From: Clostridiales bacterium UBA4698
Lineage (GTDB): Bacteria > Bacillota > Clostridia > TANB77 > UBA1234
DNA: 64,000 nucleotides
NCBI GenBank assembly: GCA_002404755.1
Contig: DHKI01000032.1
Location: 81,049 to 145,048, forward strand
Direction of reading: 5' to 3'
Below are positions 53,061-62,289 of this stretch, piece by piece; position 1 is the stretch's first letter; each line of letters opens with the position of its first letter. Position numbers and translations under genes: made by a program. Below the pieces are notes generated by a model. That model did no database searches, had not been told where the DNA came from, and worked only from the letters and a program-made list of their open reading frames with translations.

Positions 53061-54959
53061 ATGATTTTAAACTATGCTTTGATCGCTGTTTTGATACTAG
53101 GCCTTTTAGTGTTCATATTATATTTGTTTAAGAAAACCGATTCGACAGCAGTGCTAAGAGTAAATAAAGATGGTAGAACGTATAATGTTGAACAAATGAC
53201 TAGATTTATCAAAGACAGAATGGATGAAATAACTCGTACAAACCTTTATGATATTGGTTTATCAGAAGAGGAAATGAGAAGAAGAAAAAATAAAAAGTAT
53301 GAGTTGAAAAAAGCCTTAAAAGGTTGTACATATGGAGATGTCAATGATAAAAAATACGTAAAGGAATTGATATTCGACTTGCTTCATAGAGAATATGGAG
53401 TAAACCAAGTTAATATTACAAATGCTATCGATTTTGATAATATCGATAAGCTAACAACTCAAGATAAATTTGATATACTTTTATATATGTACAAACAACA
53501 ATATGGCTACAATGCTCTTAGCGAAATAATAAAGAAATATAATCTAGATGAACTAAAGAAAGTATATGGTTCTTCGATTGCATCATATGTTATAACTCCT
53601 GAAGAAATTGATGAGATATTCCAAAAAGAATATGAATACTTATCTTTTGAAGATAGACTAAATATTCTTTCACAAAGAATATATCAAAATTATAAAGGTT
53701 ATAGCGTAATAGATGAAGTCAGAGATATGAACATCGATGGTATTTCAGGTGGTGTTTCAGGTCTTCCGGAATCATTTATGTACCAAGTTGGTCAACTAGG
53801 AGATTTCGTAAAACAAACAAATGAAAGAACAATTCCTAAAGCTTATGATAGCGTATGGATATTCTATCATGGTAAATCAATTAGACTTGCATGCCTTTCA
53901 TTTGGTTCTTTTGCAGAGCTAAGAAGAGTATGTCAAAACATTTATAAATATAACAATCCAGGACAATTATCTGATACAAACGGTTATAAGATAAATGAAA
54001 TGAAAGATGGTTCCCGTGTCGTTGTTCTAAGACCAAGTATGTCAGAGTCTTGGGCATTCTTCGTAAGAAAGTTCGATACGCCAAACGCAGTATTAGAAAA
54101 CTTAGTAAGACAACCAGGAAGAGAACCAGTAATAGAGCTATTAAAATTCTTAGTTAAAGGTGCAAGAGTTACAGCACTTACTGGTGAGCAAGGTTGTGGT
54201 AAAACAACAATGCTACTTGCTATGATAAAATACATTTATACAACGTTAAACATAAGAGTTCAAGAAACAGCGTTCGAGTTGCACTTAAGAAAAGTTTATC
54301 CAGATAGAAACATATTAACACTTAGAGAAACAGAAACAATTTCAGGACAAGAAGGTTTGGACGTTCAAAAGAAAACAGATGGTGCGGTTAACATCCTAGG
54401 TGAGGTTGCAACGGATGGAGTTGCTGCTTGGATGATTCAGATGGCACAGGTTGCATCTAAATTTACAATGTTTACTCACCATGCTAAAACATTTGATAAC
54501 TTAATACTTTCACTTCGTAACTCACTATTAAAAGTTGGTATGTTCCATAATGAAAAAGTAGCAGAGATACAGGTTGTTGGAGTATTAAACTTTGAAGTTC
54601 ACTTAAAGAAATCTTATTCTGGTGACAGATTTATTGAAAGAATAACAGAATGTATTCCGGTAAAACCAAAGAATACATATAATCGTGATTATAAAAACGA
54701 GCCTACCATGGAAGGCAAGATGGACAAATTCATGGATAACGCAACAGATTACTTTACAAAGATAACAGAAACAGAAACATATAAAGCAGTTAATATAGTA
54801 GAGTATGTTGATGGCGAATACGTAATAAGAAATCCAATTTCTCAAGAAAACATTGAAGCTATGAGAGAAAATATGTCAGAAGAAGACCAAGTAGCATTTG
54901 ATGAATTCTGCAATGATTATTTTAGTGGTGTAGGACCAACAAGAAGAATAGTAGAATAA
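53061..54959 (+). CDS. CpaF/TadA-type secretion ATPase
   Basis: A 632-residue type II/IV secretion-system ATPase with an N-terminal membrane helix (residues 2-22), which is unusual. The N-terminal 230 residues are helical and specific to this family. The ATPase core begins near residue 250; Walker A is TGEQGCGKTTMLLAMI near residue 373, the Asp-box region is LTLRETETISGQEGLDVQK, Walker B-like ILGEVATDGVAAWMIQM and the His-box FTMFTHHAKTFDNL follow. It would power assembly of the pilin-like proteins downstream. AGAGAGGTGGAG precedes the ATG. Confidence 0.85.
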   Translation: MILNYALIAVLILGLLVFILYLFKKTDSTAVLRVNKDGRTYNVEQMTRFIKDRMDEITRTNLYDIGLSEEEMRRRKNKKYELKKALKGCTYGDVNDKKYVKELIFDLLHREYGVNQVNITNAIDFDNIDKLTTQDKFDILLYMYKQQYGYNALSEIIKKYNLDELKKVYGSSIASYVITPEEIDEIFQKEYEYLSFEDRLNILSQRIYQNYKGYSVIDEVRDMNIDGISGGVSGLPESFMYQVGQLGDFVKQTNERTIPKAYDSVWIFYHGKSIRLACLSFGSFAELRRVCQNIYKYNNPGQLSDTNGYKINEMKDGSRVVVLRPSMSESWAFFVRKFDTPNAVLENLVRQPGREPVIELLKFLVKGARVTALTGEQGCGKTTMLLAMIKYIYTTLNIRVQETAFELHLRKVYPDRNILTLRETETISGQEGLDVQKKTDGAVNILGEVATDGVAAWMIQMAQVASKFTMFTHHAKTFDNLILSLRNSLLKVGMFHNEKVAEIQVVGVLNFEVHLKKSYSGDRFIERITECIPVKPKNTYNRDYKNEPTMEGKMDKFMDNATDYFTKITETETYKAVNIVEYVDGEYVIRNPISQENIEAMRENMSEEDQVAFDEFCNDYFSGVGPTRRIVE

Positions 54960-54994
54960 TCATAACGGAAAATTTGAGAAAAGGAGGATTATTA

Positions 54995-57340
54995 ATGGAT
55001 GCAAAATTTTTGTTACTAATAGGTGTTTTAGTTCCATTTTCTTTCTTTGCAATTATATTAATAGTCTTTATAATTCGAAGAAAGAAAATGTCTAAAAGCC
55101 AGAGTGCTGTATTACAAAGATTGATAAATTCCGAAAGCTCAAAAACAACGTCGGCATTTTATCAAAAAATGTATAACAAATTAGTAAATATTCCATTTGT
55201 TAATCGTTACGTTTATAAGATTAGAAGAAGACTAGAACTTATAAATAATGACGATGAATACATGATAAGAAATGATACAGCAAAAATAGCTTTAAAAAAT
55301 ATCTTTCTTGCGTTGGCATTCTCAATATTGCTAGCATACATAAATAGAGACGATTTGTTTATGATGATGGTGTCTATGATAGGTGTGCTAGTCGTAATAG
55401 AAAACATGACTGAGAGGGGAGTAAATAGGATAGAAGATAGACTATTAACTCAACAATTAGACTTTCTTTCAGAAGTCAGACATGCATTCCATACAACTAA
55501 CATGGTTGAAGAAGCGATATATGATGCTTCTCTTATGGAAGAATATGAGATAACAGCACAAGCAAATAGAATATATGAAATATTAATTTCAGCAGATCCA
55601 GAAATGGAACTAGAAAGATATTATGATGTTGCACCAAACAGATTTTTAAAAGCCTTTGCAGGTGTATCATATTTAACAAAAGAATTTGGTGATAGAAGAA
55701 TTGGCGGTGTTTCATTATACTTAAAAGACTTAAACAATATAACACAAGAATTGCAGATGGAAGTATTAAAAAGAGATAAGTTAGATTACTTATTCAAAAG
55801 CTTAACATACATAGCAGTACTTCCAGTATTAGCAATAAAGCCATTAGAAAACTGGGCAATGAGTTCGTTTAATGCAACAATCGACTTTTACGAAGGTAAA
55901 CTTGGTTTTCTAGTGCAAATGCTCTTACTTGTTACAGTGTTTTTATCATATGCACTTTTAACAAGAATAAAAGATAATGGTGGTAAGCAAAAAGTTTTTG
56001 CCACATCTCCAAATGATGTATGGCAAGAAAGAGTTTATAGATTACCAATAGTAGAAAATATTATAGACGGTTTAATACCTTCTGTAACATCGAAAAAATA
56101 CAATGCAGTAAAAACGTTGTTAAAAGACACTGCATCAAGACTGAGAATTGAATGGCTATATGTAAATAGATGCGTTTGTGCACTTGCAGGTTTTTGTGCA
56201 GCGATAATAGTTATAATGCAGATGCATAATTTAGCTGTAACGCAGATAATGTATTCAGCAACGAAGAGCGGTAATGGTGGACTAGGACAGATGACAGAAC
56301 AAGATACAATAGATGCTACGGGTGTAAGTTCGTTTGATAGGTATTTTTTGAATGTATTTATGGATGATAATAAATTCTTGAATGCTGTTAGAAAAATGGA
56401 ACAAAAAGACGCAATAAAGCTTATCACGAATGAGATGCTAAGAATCAGTAGTGCAAAGCTAGATGCTGATACAGCAGAAGGTTTCGCAAAAAGAATTTAT
56501 AGAGAACTAAGTAGCACTCGTTTGGATAAATTGGATATTCAATATGCAATAATTGAGTCTAGAATTGAGCTACCGAGAGAAAACTTTACGAGTGAATTGG
56601 CAGCTAAGATTATAAGTATTTCTAGAGAAGAAGAGCTAGAAAATGTTACAGAAAAAACTATTAAGAAAGCTTTAATAGAAATATATAATTTGCCACTTAC
56701 ACAAGAACAAGCCTATGCTGCGGCTTCGAGAATTTATGAAAAATTAAAAACCTTAACAAGCGAATATTTTGCTTGGTACGAATTAGCGATAGCGATATTT
56801 ATAGGATTAGTTATGTATCAAGCACCAATACTTATGCTTAAGTTCCAAAAGAGGATGAGATATATGGAAATGGAAGACGAAGTAATGCAATTCCAAACGA
56901 TTATCTTAATGCTTATGCATATAGAAAGAGTTTCAGTAGAATACATGCTAGAATGGCTTGAAAGATTTTCAAATATATTTAAAGAACCTCTTGCAAAGTG
57001 CTTGAACAACTATGAAAGCGGAGCATACGAGGCATTAGAAGAATTAAAAGACGATGCACCATTTAAACCATTTGTGAGAATTGTCGAAAGCTTGCAATCA
57101 GCAGTTGAGAGTGTTAAAATAACAGATGCATTCGATGAGCTTGAAAGTGAAAGAGCTTTCTTCCAAGAGAAGAGAAAAGAAGCAAATGATAGATTAATAG
57201 CGAAGAAGGCAAAGATAGGAAAAATACTTGGATTTGCACCAATGGTAATGTTATTTATAGGGTATCTAATAGGACCAATGATGATAGCAAGTTTAAGCGA
57301 CATGGGAAGCTACTTTACAGATATGGGAGCTTCTATGTAA
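54995..57340 (+). CDS. TadB-TadC-like fused platform membrane protein
   Basis: A 781-residue membrane protein. It has an N-terminal helix (residues 7-29), a paired helix near 100-135, another near 300-320 and 390-405, then a long soluble region and two C-terminal helices (YELAIAIFIGLVMYQAPILM and ILGFAPMVMLFIGYLIGP). Two T2SSF-like segments are visible: FLSEVRHAFHTTNMVEEAIY and MLMHIERVSVEYMLEWLERF. It thus looks like TadB and TadC in one chain. The ATG at 54995 follows AAAGGAGGA. Confidence 0.7.
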   Translation: MDAKFLLLIGVLVPFSFFAIILIVFIIRRKKMSKSQSAVLQRLINSESSKTTSAFYQKMYNKLVNIPFVNRYVYKIRRRLELINNDDEYMIRNDTAKIALKNIFLALAFSILLAYINRDDLFMMMVSMIGVLVVIENMTERGVNRIEDRLLTQQLDFLSEVRHAFHTTNMVEEAIYDASLMEEYEITAQANRIYEILISADPEMELERYYDVAPNRFLKAFAGVSYLTKEFGDRRIGGVSLYLKDLNNITQELQMEVLKRDKLDYLFKSLTYIAVLPVLAIKPLENWAMSSFNATIDFYEGKLGFLVQMLLLVTVFLSYALLTRIKDNGGKQKVFATSPNDVWQERVYRLPIVENIIDGLIPSVTSKKYNAVKTLLKDTASRLRIEWLYVNRCVCALAGFCAAIIVIMQMHNLAVTQIMYSATKSGNGGLGQMTEQDTIDATGVSSFDRYFLNVFMDDNKFLNAVRKMEQKDAIKLITNEMLRISSAKLDADTAEGFAKRIYRELSSTRLDKLDIQYAIIESRIELPRENFTSELAAKIISISREEELENVTEKTIKKALIEIYNLPLTQEQAYAAASRIYEKLKTLTSEYFAWYELAIAIFIGLVMYQAPILMLKFQKRMRYMEMEDEVMQFQTIILMLMHIERVSVEYMLEWLERFSNIFKEPLAKCLNNYESGAYEALEELKDDAPFKPFVRIVESLQSAVESVKITDAFDELESERAFFQEKRKEANDRLIAKKAKIGKILGFAPMVMLFIGYLIGPMMIASLSDMGSYFTDMGASM

Positions 57341-57402
57341 GATTTAATTAGATTTCAAATTTTAAAATTTATATAACAAAAAAGAAAGAAAGGGTGATTT
57401 TT

Positions 57403-57786
57403 ATGGATAATGCATCAAAAGCATTAATCATGGCAGGTGCTATATTAATAGCAGTTGCATTAGTAAGTTTGGGAGTTTATTTGTATCAATCAGCAGCATC
57501 AAAGGTTAATGATGGAGCAAGACAAGTTGACGCATCACAAATGCTTACGTTAAACAGTGAGATTGAAAAGTACAGAGGCAAAATTAAAGGTTCAGAAGTA
57601 AATCAGTTAATACGTCTTGTAAATGCTTATAATAAGCAAGATGTTTTCCCAGCTGATTTAGAAATGAGTGGAGTTTCAGGCGATATTAGTGCGTATAAAG
57701 ATGATCTTAGAGCTTCAACAATTTTTACTGTAGATGTTGTATATGATAATAATGGTTGGGTTCATAAAATTACAGTTACCCAATAA
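57403..57786 (+). CDS. Pilin-like protein 1 of the Tad-like cluster
   Basis: A 127-residue protein starting MDNASKALIMAGAILIAVAL, that is, only a few residues before a hydrophobic helix, then a helical and small beta region (EIEKYRGKIKGSEVNQLIRL; VVYDNNGWVHKITVTQ). It resembles a class III pilin without a long leader. It shares MxNASKAxIMAGxxLIAVA with the next gene. AAGGGTGAT site before the ATG at 57403. Immediately followed by a perfect hairpin. Confidence 0.6.
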   Translation: MDNASKALIMAGAILIAVALVSLGVYLYQSAASKVNDGARQVDASQMLTLNSEIEKYRGKIKGSEVNQLIRLVNAYNKQDVFPADLEMSGVSGDISAYKDDLRASTIFTVDVVYDNNGWVHKITVTQ

Positions 57787-57799
57787 CTAGTTGCAAGAA

Positions 57800-57833
57800 T
57801 TATCCTACTATAACTCTTGTTATAGTAGGATAA
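57800..57833 (+). repeat. Perfect hairpin between the first and second pilin-like genes
   Basis: TTATCCTACTATAAC (57800-57814) pairs perfectly with GTTATAGTAGGATAA (57819-57833) around TCTT. It lacks a T-run; the position suggests mRNA stabilisation or partial termination giving excess of the first pilin-like protein. Confidence 0.7.
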
Positions 57834-57870
57834 TAATTTATTTTAGAATTCATTGGAGGGAGTATAAATT

Positions 57871-58263
57871 ATGGAGAATGCGTCAAAGGCAATTATTATG
57901 GCTGGAGGAGTCTTGATAGCTGTTGCGATAATTTCATTATCACTTTATGTTTATGCTAAATATAGAGCTTATGCTAATTCTTCAGAGCAAATACTTTCAG
58001 CTTCTCAAATAGTAAGTTTTAATAGATATTATGAGTCTTTTGATACTACTAAAAATATTAGAGGCATAGATGCACTGAATATTTATAAAAGAGCTAAAGA
58101 TGACCATGAAAAAGATGAATCGTTTCAAGTTACATATAGCCCTAGTGGTATGATTGCAAGTTTAGAAGCGGATTCAGGTAAATTTTTAGATACGAATTAC
58201 AATGTTAATTATTCATATGACAGCAGAGGAAAGATTTGCAAAGTAATACTTCAAGGACCATAA
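57871..58263 (+). CDS. Pilin-like protein 2 of the Tad-like cluster
   Basis: A 130-residue paralogue-like protein starting MENASKAIIMAGGVLIAVAI, then SLSLYVYAKYRAYANSSEQI and a C-terminal block with YNVNYSYDSRGKICKVILQG. Same N-terminal plan as the previous gene. GGAGGGAG precedes the ATG. Confidence 0.6.
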   Translation: MENASKAIIMAGGVLIAVAIISLSLYVYAKYRAYANSSEQILSASQIVSFNRYYESFDTTKNIRGIDALNIYKRAKDDHEKDESFQVTYSPSGMIASLEADSGKFLDTNYNVNYSYDSRGKICKVILQGP

Positions 58264-58296
58264 TTGTTGTAATCTGCTTTTTGGAGGTGTCAAATA

Positions 58297-58758
58297 ATGG
58301 AGGATGTAGGAAAAGCATTACTGATGGCAAGCCAAGTTTTGTTATTTGCTTTGGCATGTTCAGTTTCAATTGTACTTTACAGTGCAATAAGAAATAATGT
58401 AGATAAAGTTACATTGTATCATGATTATTCAAACAGAGGCGATGCAATAGTTGCTTCTGATGAACAACAAAAAGAACGAGAGGTTATGCCAGCGGAAGTT
58501 ATTTTAGCAGTGCTAGATTTGAAGAACAAAAATAATGGAGACACAGTAACAATTCAAACAAGTAAAAATGGTACTAGAACTTACAAGTATGACGAGTTAA
58601 ATGACTCTATTAAAACAATAGGTGCTGGTGGAAGTAGTTTTCAATTTGGTTCAGAAGCTTTGTATAATGAACTTATACAAATTAAATCTAGGAACCATGG
58701 TAGTTACAAGTTAACGTATTCTGAGAATGAATTGTATTACAAATTTTATAATAATTAA
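58297..58758 (+). CDS. Pilin-like protein 3 of the Tad-like cluster
   Basis: A 153-residue protein starting MEDVGKALLMASQVLLFALA, a more divergent version of the same N-terminal helix, followed by a glycine/serine-rich middle and a C-terminal domain (YKLTYSENELYYKFYNN). GGAGGTGTC precedes the ATG. Likely a minor pilin-like subunit (inference). Confidence 0.55.
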   Translation: MEDVGKALLMASQVLLFALACSVSIVLYSAIRNNVDKVTLYHDYSNRGDAIVASDEQQKEREVMPAEVILAVLDLKNKNNGDTVTIQTSKNGTRTYKYDELNDSIKTIGAGGSSFQFGSEALYNELIQIKSRNHGSYKLTYSENELYYKFYNN

Positions 58759-58773
58759 GAAAGGATGTTATAT

Positions 58774-59280
58774 ATGGGTGATTCACTAAGTGTTATTTTT
58801 GCTACAATAGTAGCTGCAATTATAATGTTTTTATTTCCAATGTTAGATACTTGGGAGAGACAAGATGATTTATCATATATAGCAGCATATACTTCTGTTG
58901 TTAATACAGTTGATTCTGTAAGAAACACAGGAAGGCTAACAGCCAATATGTACAATAATCTAATTACTTCTTTAAACGCAACAGGAAATAGATTTGATAT
59001 ACAACTAGAACATAGAGCAGCTGAGTATGTAAATGCTGGTGCGGATAAGTATGAAGTTGTTTATTTAAATCATTATACACAAGATATAGTAGCAGCACTA
59101 GAGTCGCCATCTGGAGAGTATACTGATTTTAGAAAAGGCGACTATTTTTATATTTCTGTAAAAAATAGAAATAAAACACAAGCAACAGTTTTAAAGCAGA
59201 ACTTATATAATACGATGTTAGACACATTTAAAATTGGTGTACCATACGGAGGACAAATTAGAAATGAATATGTTAGATAA
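58774..59280 (+). CDS. Membrane-anchored protein of the Tad-like cluster
   Basis: A 168-residue protein with an N-terminal hydrophobic helix (SLSVIFATIVAAIIMFLFPM) followed by WERQDDLSYIAAYTSVVNTV and a soluble part (RAAEYVNAGADKYEVVYLNH). It could be a pseudopilin or TadE/F-like protein. The ATG at 58774 follows AAAGGA; an ATG at 58765 is less well placed. Confidence 0.55.
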   Translation: MGDSLSVIFATIVAAIIMFLFPMLDTWERQDDLSYIAAYTSVVNTVDSVRNTGRLTANMYNNLITSLNATGNRFDIQLEHRAAEYVNAGADKYEVVYLNHYTQDIVAALESPSGEYTDFRKGDYFYISVKNRNKTQATVLKQNLYNTMLDTFKIGVPYGGQIRNEYVR

Positions 59281-59310
59281 TTATTTATTTTTTAAGGAGG
59301 TGTATTTATT

Positions 59311-60540
59311 ATGAAAATTCAGCACTACGCAATAATTTTTATAATAATTATACTTCCTTTTTCAATTATATGTAAAAGCAAGGTTAACAAAAAAATAGAT
59401 GTCATTAACGAACAAACAAGAATAAATAACGCACTAGATACAGCAACTTCAGATGCGGTAGACACATTAATAGAATTAAATGATGAATTCTATGCATTAT
59501 CTGATGGAAAAACAATAGATGTAACGCCAACCATTGCTAAGGAAGGAATAAAATCTTTTTTCAATACACTTGCGGTAAATTATACATTACCATTTACCGC
59601 AGACGAGAAATATTCAGAAAATTATTTTAGTCCATACATCCCTGCGATTATAGTTGTTGCGTATGATGGCTTTTATATTTATTCAGTTGAAGATAATGGC
59701 GGAACTTATGGGTATGTATTATCTCCTAAAATTCCTTATGCGTACGAAGAAAATGGATATGTAATTAATTTTACACTTGGAAATGCAATAAAATTATATG
59801 CAGCAAACGGAGTTTTATATGAGGGTGATTTTCAAAATGCACATACAAATGATGACGAAGTTGCAGATGAGTATGCAATGCTAAGTGGTATATTAGGTGG
59901 AGATATATTAGAAAGACTTCCACAATTAACAACAAACATGTCACTAGTAATATATTCGCTTCAACAAGATGGCCATCATAGAAACTTACCGGATTTTTTG
60001 ATTTCTGATAAAGCAACAGACCAAGTTTCAATGTTGCAGGATTATGGCGATATACATATAGACGATGCTGGCAATACTCCAACAGATTATACAGACGATG
60101 TAAGTAGATTTAATATCAAAAGAAGAAATGTAATAATAAGTACAATAGTAAAAGTATTGGATGAAAAAATAAATAACCATAATAGATATGCAGATATGAT
60201 GGGCGTAACATATGATTTCTATTTGCCAGAAATAGACGATGCAGAGTGGATTAATGCAGTAGACGATGTTTCAATAATGGCATTTATGCAAGGTATACCA
60301 ACTGGTACAGATACATACTATAACAGTTATGCATTGGGTGCATCTAGAATAGTAGAGGCAACGTATATATATGGAACAGGCAATGATATGAAGTACCATA
60401 CTTCAAGATGTCCGTTATTAAATGGACAGTTTGATGCAGACGGTTTTCCTAAAAATGGTGGTTCAATAAAAGAAATGTTTTTGAATAAAATTGATGCTGC
60501 CAAGGGAGGATATAACCCATGTATGGAATGTAAGCCATAG
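59311..60540 (+). CDS. Large exported subunit of the Tad-like cluster
   Basis: A 409-residue protein with one N-terminal helix (AIIFIIIILPFSIICKS) and a large outer part beginning KIDVINEQTRINNALDTATS, typical of TadE/F-type minor subunits, then a beta-rich domain (IPAIIVVAYDGFYIYSVEDN). The C-terminal end has a cysteine at SRCPLLNG and a CMEC pair (GGYNPCMECKP). AAGGAGGTG precedes the ATG. It is the last gene of the cluster; function is inferred from position. Confidence 0.55.
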   Translation: MKIQHYAIIFIIIILPFSIICKSKVNKKIDVINEQTRINNALDTATSDAVDTLIELNDEFYALSDGKTIDVTPTIAKEGIKSFFNTLAVNYTLPFTADEKYSENYFSPYIPAIIVVAYDGFYIYSVEDNGGTYGYVLSPKIPYAYEENGYVINFTLGNAIKLYAANGVLYEGDFQNAHTNDDEVADEYAMLSGILGGDILERLPQLTTNMSLVIYSLQQDGHHRNLPDFLISDKATDQVSMLQDYGDIHIDDAGNTPTDYTDDVSRFNIKRRNVIISTIVKVLDEKINNHNRYADMMGVTYDFYLPEIDDAEWINAVDDVSIMAFMQGIPTGTDTYYNSYALGASRIVEATYIYGTGNDMKYHTSRCPLLNGQFDADGFPKNGGSIKEMFLNKIDAAKGGYNPCMECKP

Positions 60541-60634
60541 GATAAATAAATTTAATAGTTTTGAGACAGTACAAAAACATTAACATTGATGTTAAAATAA
60601 TCAAAAAAACCTAATATAGTTAAGTAGTAAAGTA

Positions 60635-60664
60635 AAAGCCCATGAGTGATTTTCATGGGCTTTA
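60635..60664 (+). terminator. Terminator of the Tad-like cluster
   Basis: AAAGCCCATGA (60635-60645) pairs with TCATGGGCTTT (60653-60663), perfect stem with a short T-run. Confidence 0.8.
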
Positions 60665-60804
60665 TCCTATTAGTTAAAGAGAAATTTGTTTTAGATAATA
60701 GAAAGATAGGTTAATTAGTTAGACATATAACGTGAAATATTATTTTGATTTTAATATATAGGTTCGTAATCTTTTTTCATGTTTGATAGTTTTAAATTAT
60801 ATTT

Positions 60805-61536
60805 TTAATCAACTGCATAAACAGATACTGTTAATGAGTTTTCAGTAGAGCTAGAAGAAAATTTTAGATTTTTACCACTTGTGTTTTTAAACTTAAAATC
60901 CAAATTACTTTGAAGGCTAACTGTAGCATCTTCATTTTTAGGAACATATGCTACTGGTACACTATGATGATGTCTCTCAGTAATATCAACTTTTAAATTT
61001 TTTACTGCATTATATAGGGTAGAACTAAGCTGACATACACCACCGCCATATCCTTTATCATGTTCACCATTACTTAATAAGATTGTTGCTTTTTTAAAGC
61101 CATCAGATTGTCCATAAGGTCCACAAACTTCGTTGTAAGAGAAGGTATCACCGTCTTTTAAAACATATCCGTTTAATCTATCACGTACAATTGTTATGTT
61201 ATGATATCTGTTTGGGTCAGATGTAAGAATTTTTGTAGTATAAGTTGCAAGCAAGTTGTTATCTTGTTTTTGAGGTTCACTATTTAAATCTATATTATTC
61301 GCAATGTAATCTTTCTTTTCTTCCGAAGTATTTGTATTTTTTGAATTCGAATTAGTTCTGTCACCACTGAAAATATAAATTTGATTTTCTTCTGTTTCAT
61401 CTGGAATATTCGTATTATAGCCTAATCTACTATATGAATTATTATCTGTATTCGTGTCGTTTTCCGAAATATTATTATTTCCACAAGCCGTCAAGAGGAG
61501 AGAGAATAGGGCAATAATTATAATTTTGTAAATCAT
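60805..61536 (-). CDS. VanW-family lipoprotein
   Basis: A 243-residue lipoprotein with lipobox LTAC (Cys near residue 17), an acidic asparagine-rich linker including FSGDRTNSNSKN, and a VanW domain with the hallmarks YNEVCGPYGQSDGFKKATIL, GYGGGVCQLSSTLYNA and RHHHSVPVAYVPKNEDATVS. VanW proteins occur near vancomycin-resistance operons and in many Firmicutes without known function. The ATG at 61536 follows GAGGTGATT; the frame extends upstream but without a site. Confidence 0.85.
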   Translation of the reverse strand: MIYKIIIIALFSLLLTACGNNNISENDTNTDNNSYSRLGYNTNIPDETEENQIYIFSGDRTNSNSKNTNTSEEKKDYIANNIDLNSEPQKQDNNLLATYTTKILTSDPNRYHNITIVRDRLNGYVLKDGDTFSYNEVCGPYGQSDGFKKATILLSNGEHDKGYGGGVCQLSSTLYNAVKNLKVDITERHHHSVPVAYVPKNEDATVSLQSNLDFKFKNTSGKNLKFSSSSTENSLTVSVYAVD

Positions 61537-61676
61537 TTTAATCACCTCTACAATTATATTAACCATATAAAATATTAAAATTCGTATTAATAACTAGAAG
61601 GTTGTACATAATATGTAAGAAAAAGAGGTTTTTGATTTTAAAAAGAAAAAATGTTTGCTTTTTTGCTTAAAAAGCA

Positions 61677-61731
61677 TTGACAAAGAAACTATGTTCGTGT
61701 ATTATAATACATGTATTAAGAACAGTCGTTC
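61677..61731 (+). promoter_or_regulatory. LexA-controlled promoter of the LysM gene
   Basis: TTGACA (61677-61682) and TATTAT (61700-61705) with a 17-base spacer. GAACAGTCGTTC (61720-61731) is a perfect GAAC-N4-GTTC LexA box just downstream, and GAAACTATGTTC (61685-61696), one mismatch, lies in the spacer. This fits SOS repression in Firmicutes. Confidence 0.75.
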
Positions 61732-61747
61732 TTTTGGAGGTGCTTTT

Positions 61748-62020
61748 ATGAGAATAAAAAATTTAAAAAGATTTATAATTTCTATGACAATATTATTTAC
61801 TATAATTTCATTTTTATGTAGTTTGTTAACTAACAAGGTATTTTCATATACCGCTCCAGAATATGAGAAAATAGTGGTTTCAAAAGGCGACACTCTCTGG
61901 TCAATTGCAAGTGAATTAAATGGCAATATAAGAGAAAATATATACGAAATAAAAAAGATAAATAATTTAAAAACATCATACATATACGAAGGACAAGAGC
62001 TACAATTGCCAATAAAATAA
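61748..62020 (+). CDS. LysM-domain exported protein, probable SOS cell-division suppressor (YneA-like)
   Basis: A 90-residue protein: membrane segment (residues 12-34), then a single LysM domain (EKIVVSKGDTLWSIASELN ... KINNLKTSYIYEGQELQLPI). The size, plan and LexA box match YneA, which blocks division during DNA damage in Bacillus. The ATG at 61748 follows TGGAGGTG; longer in-frame starts run through the LexA box and promoter. lexA itself is not adjacent in the window. Confidence 0.75.
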   Translation: MRIKNLKRFIISMTILFTIISFLCSLLTNKVFSYTAPEYEKIVVSKGDTLWSIASELNGNIRENIYEIKKINNLKTSYIYEGQELQLPIK

Positions 62021-62057
62021 ACATCTATACTATTTGTATAAAATAATATAGATGTTT
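62019..62057. terminator. Possible terminator after the LysM gene
   Basis: AAACATCTATA (62019-62029) pairs with TATAGATGTTT (62047-62057); loop 17 bases. The remaining gap to 62289 is AT-rich with nothing else recognised. Confidence 0.5.
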
Positions 62058-62289
62058 GTATAAATATGAAATTCAAAACCGATTAAAACAAAATATGCGA
62101 TTAGGATGGTATAACTTATAAATATAAATGATACATCAAAAAATATTAGTTGTGTGCTGTTTTGTGCAAAATAATACAAAGGCAATAGCAAATAGTTTAA
62201 TGTATTTTTATCATTATATCATTTTTGCAAATGTTTAATTTTATGTGCATTTAAAAGTAAAAGGTAAAATGCACAGATTATGTTTTAAT

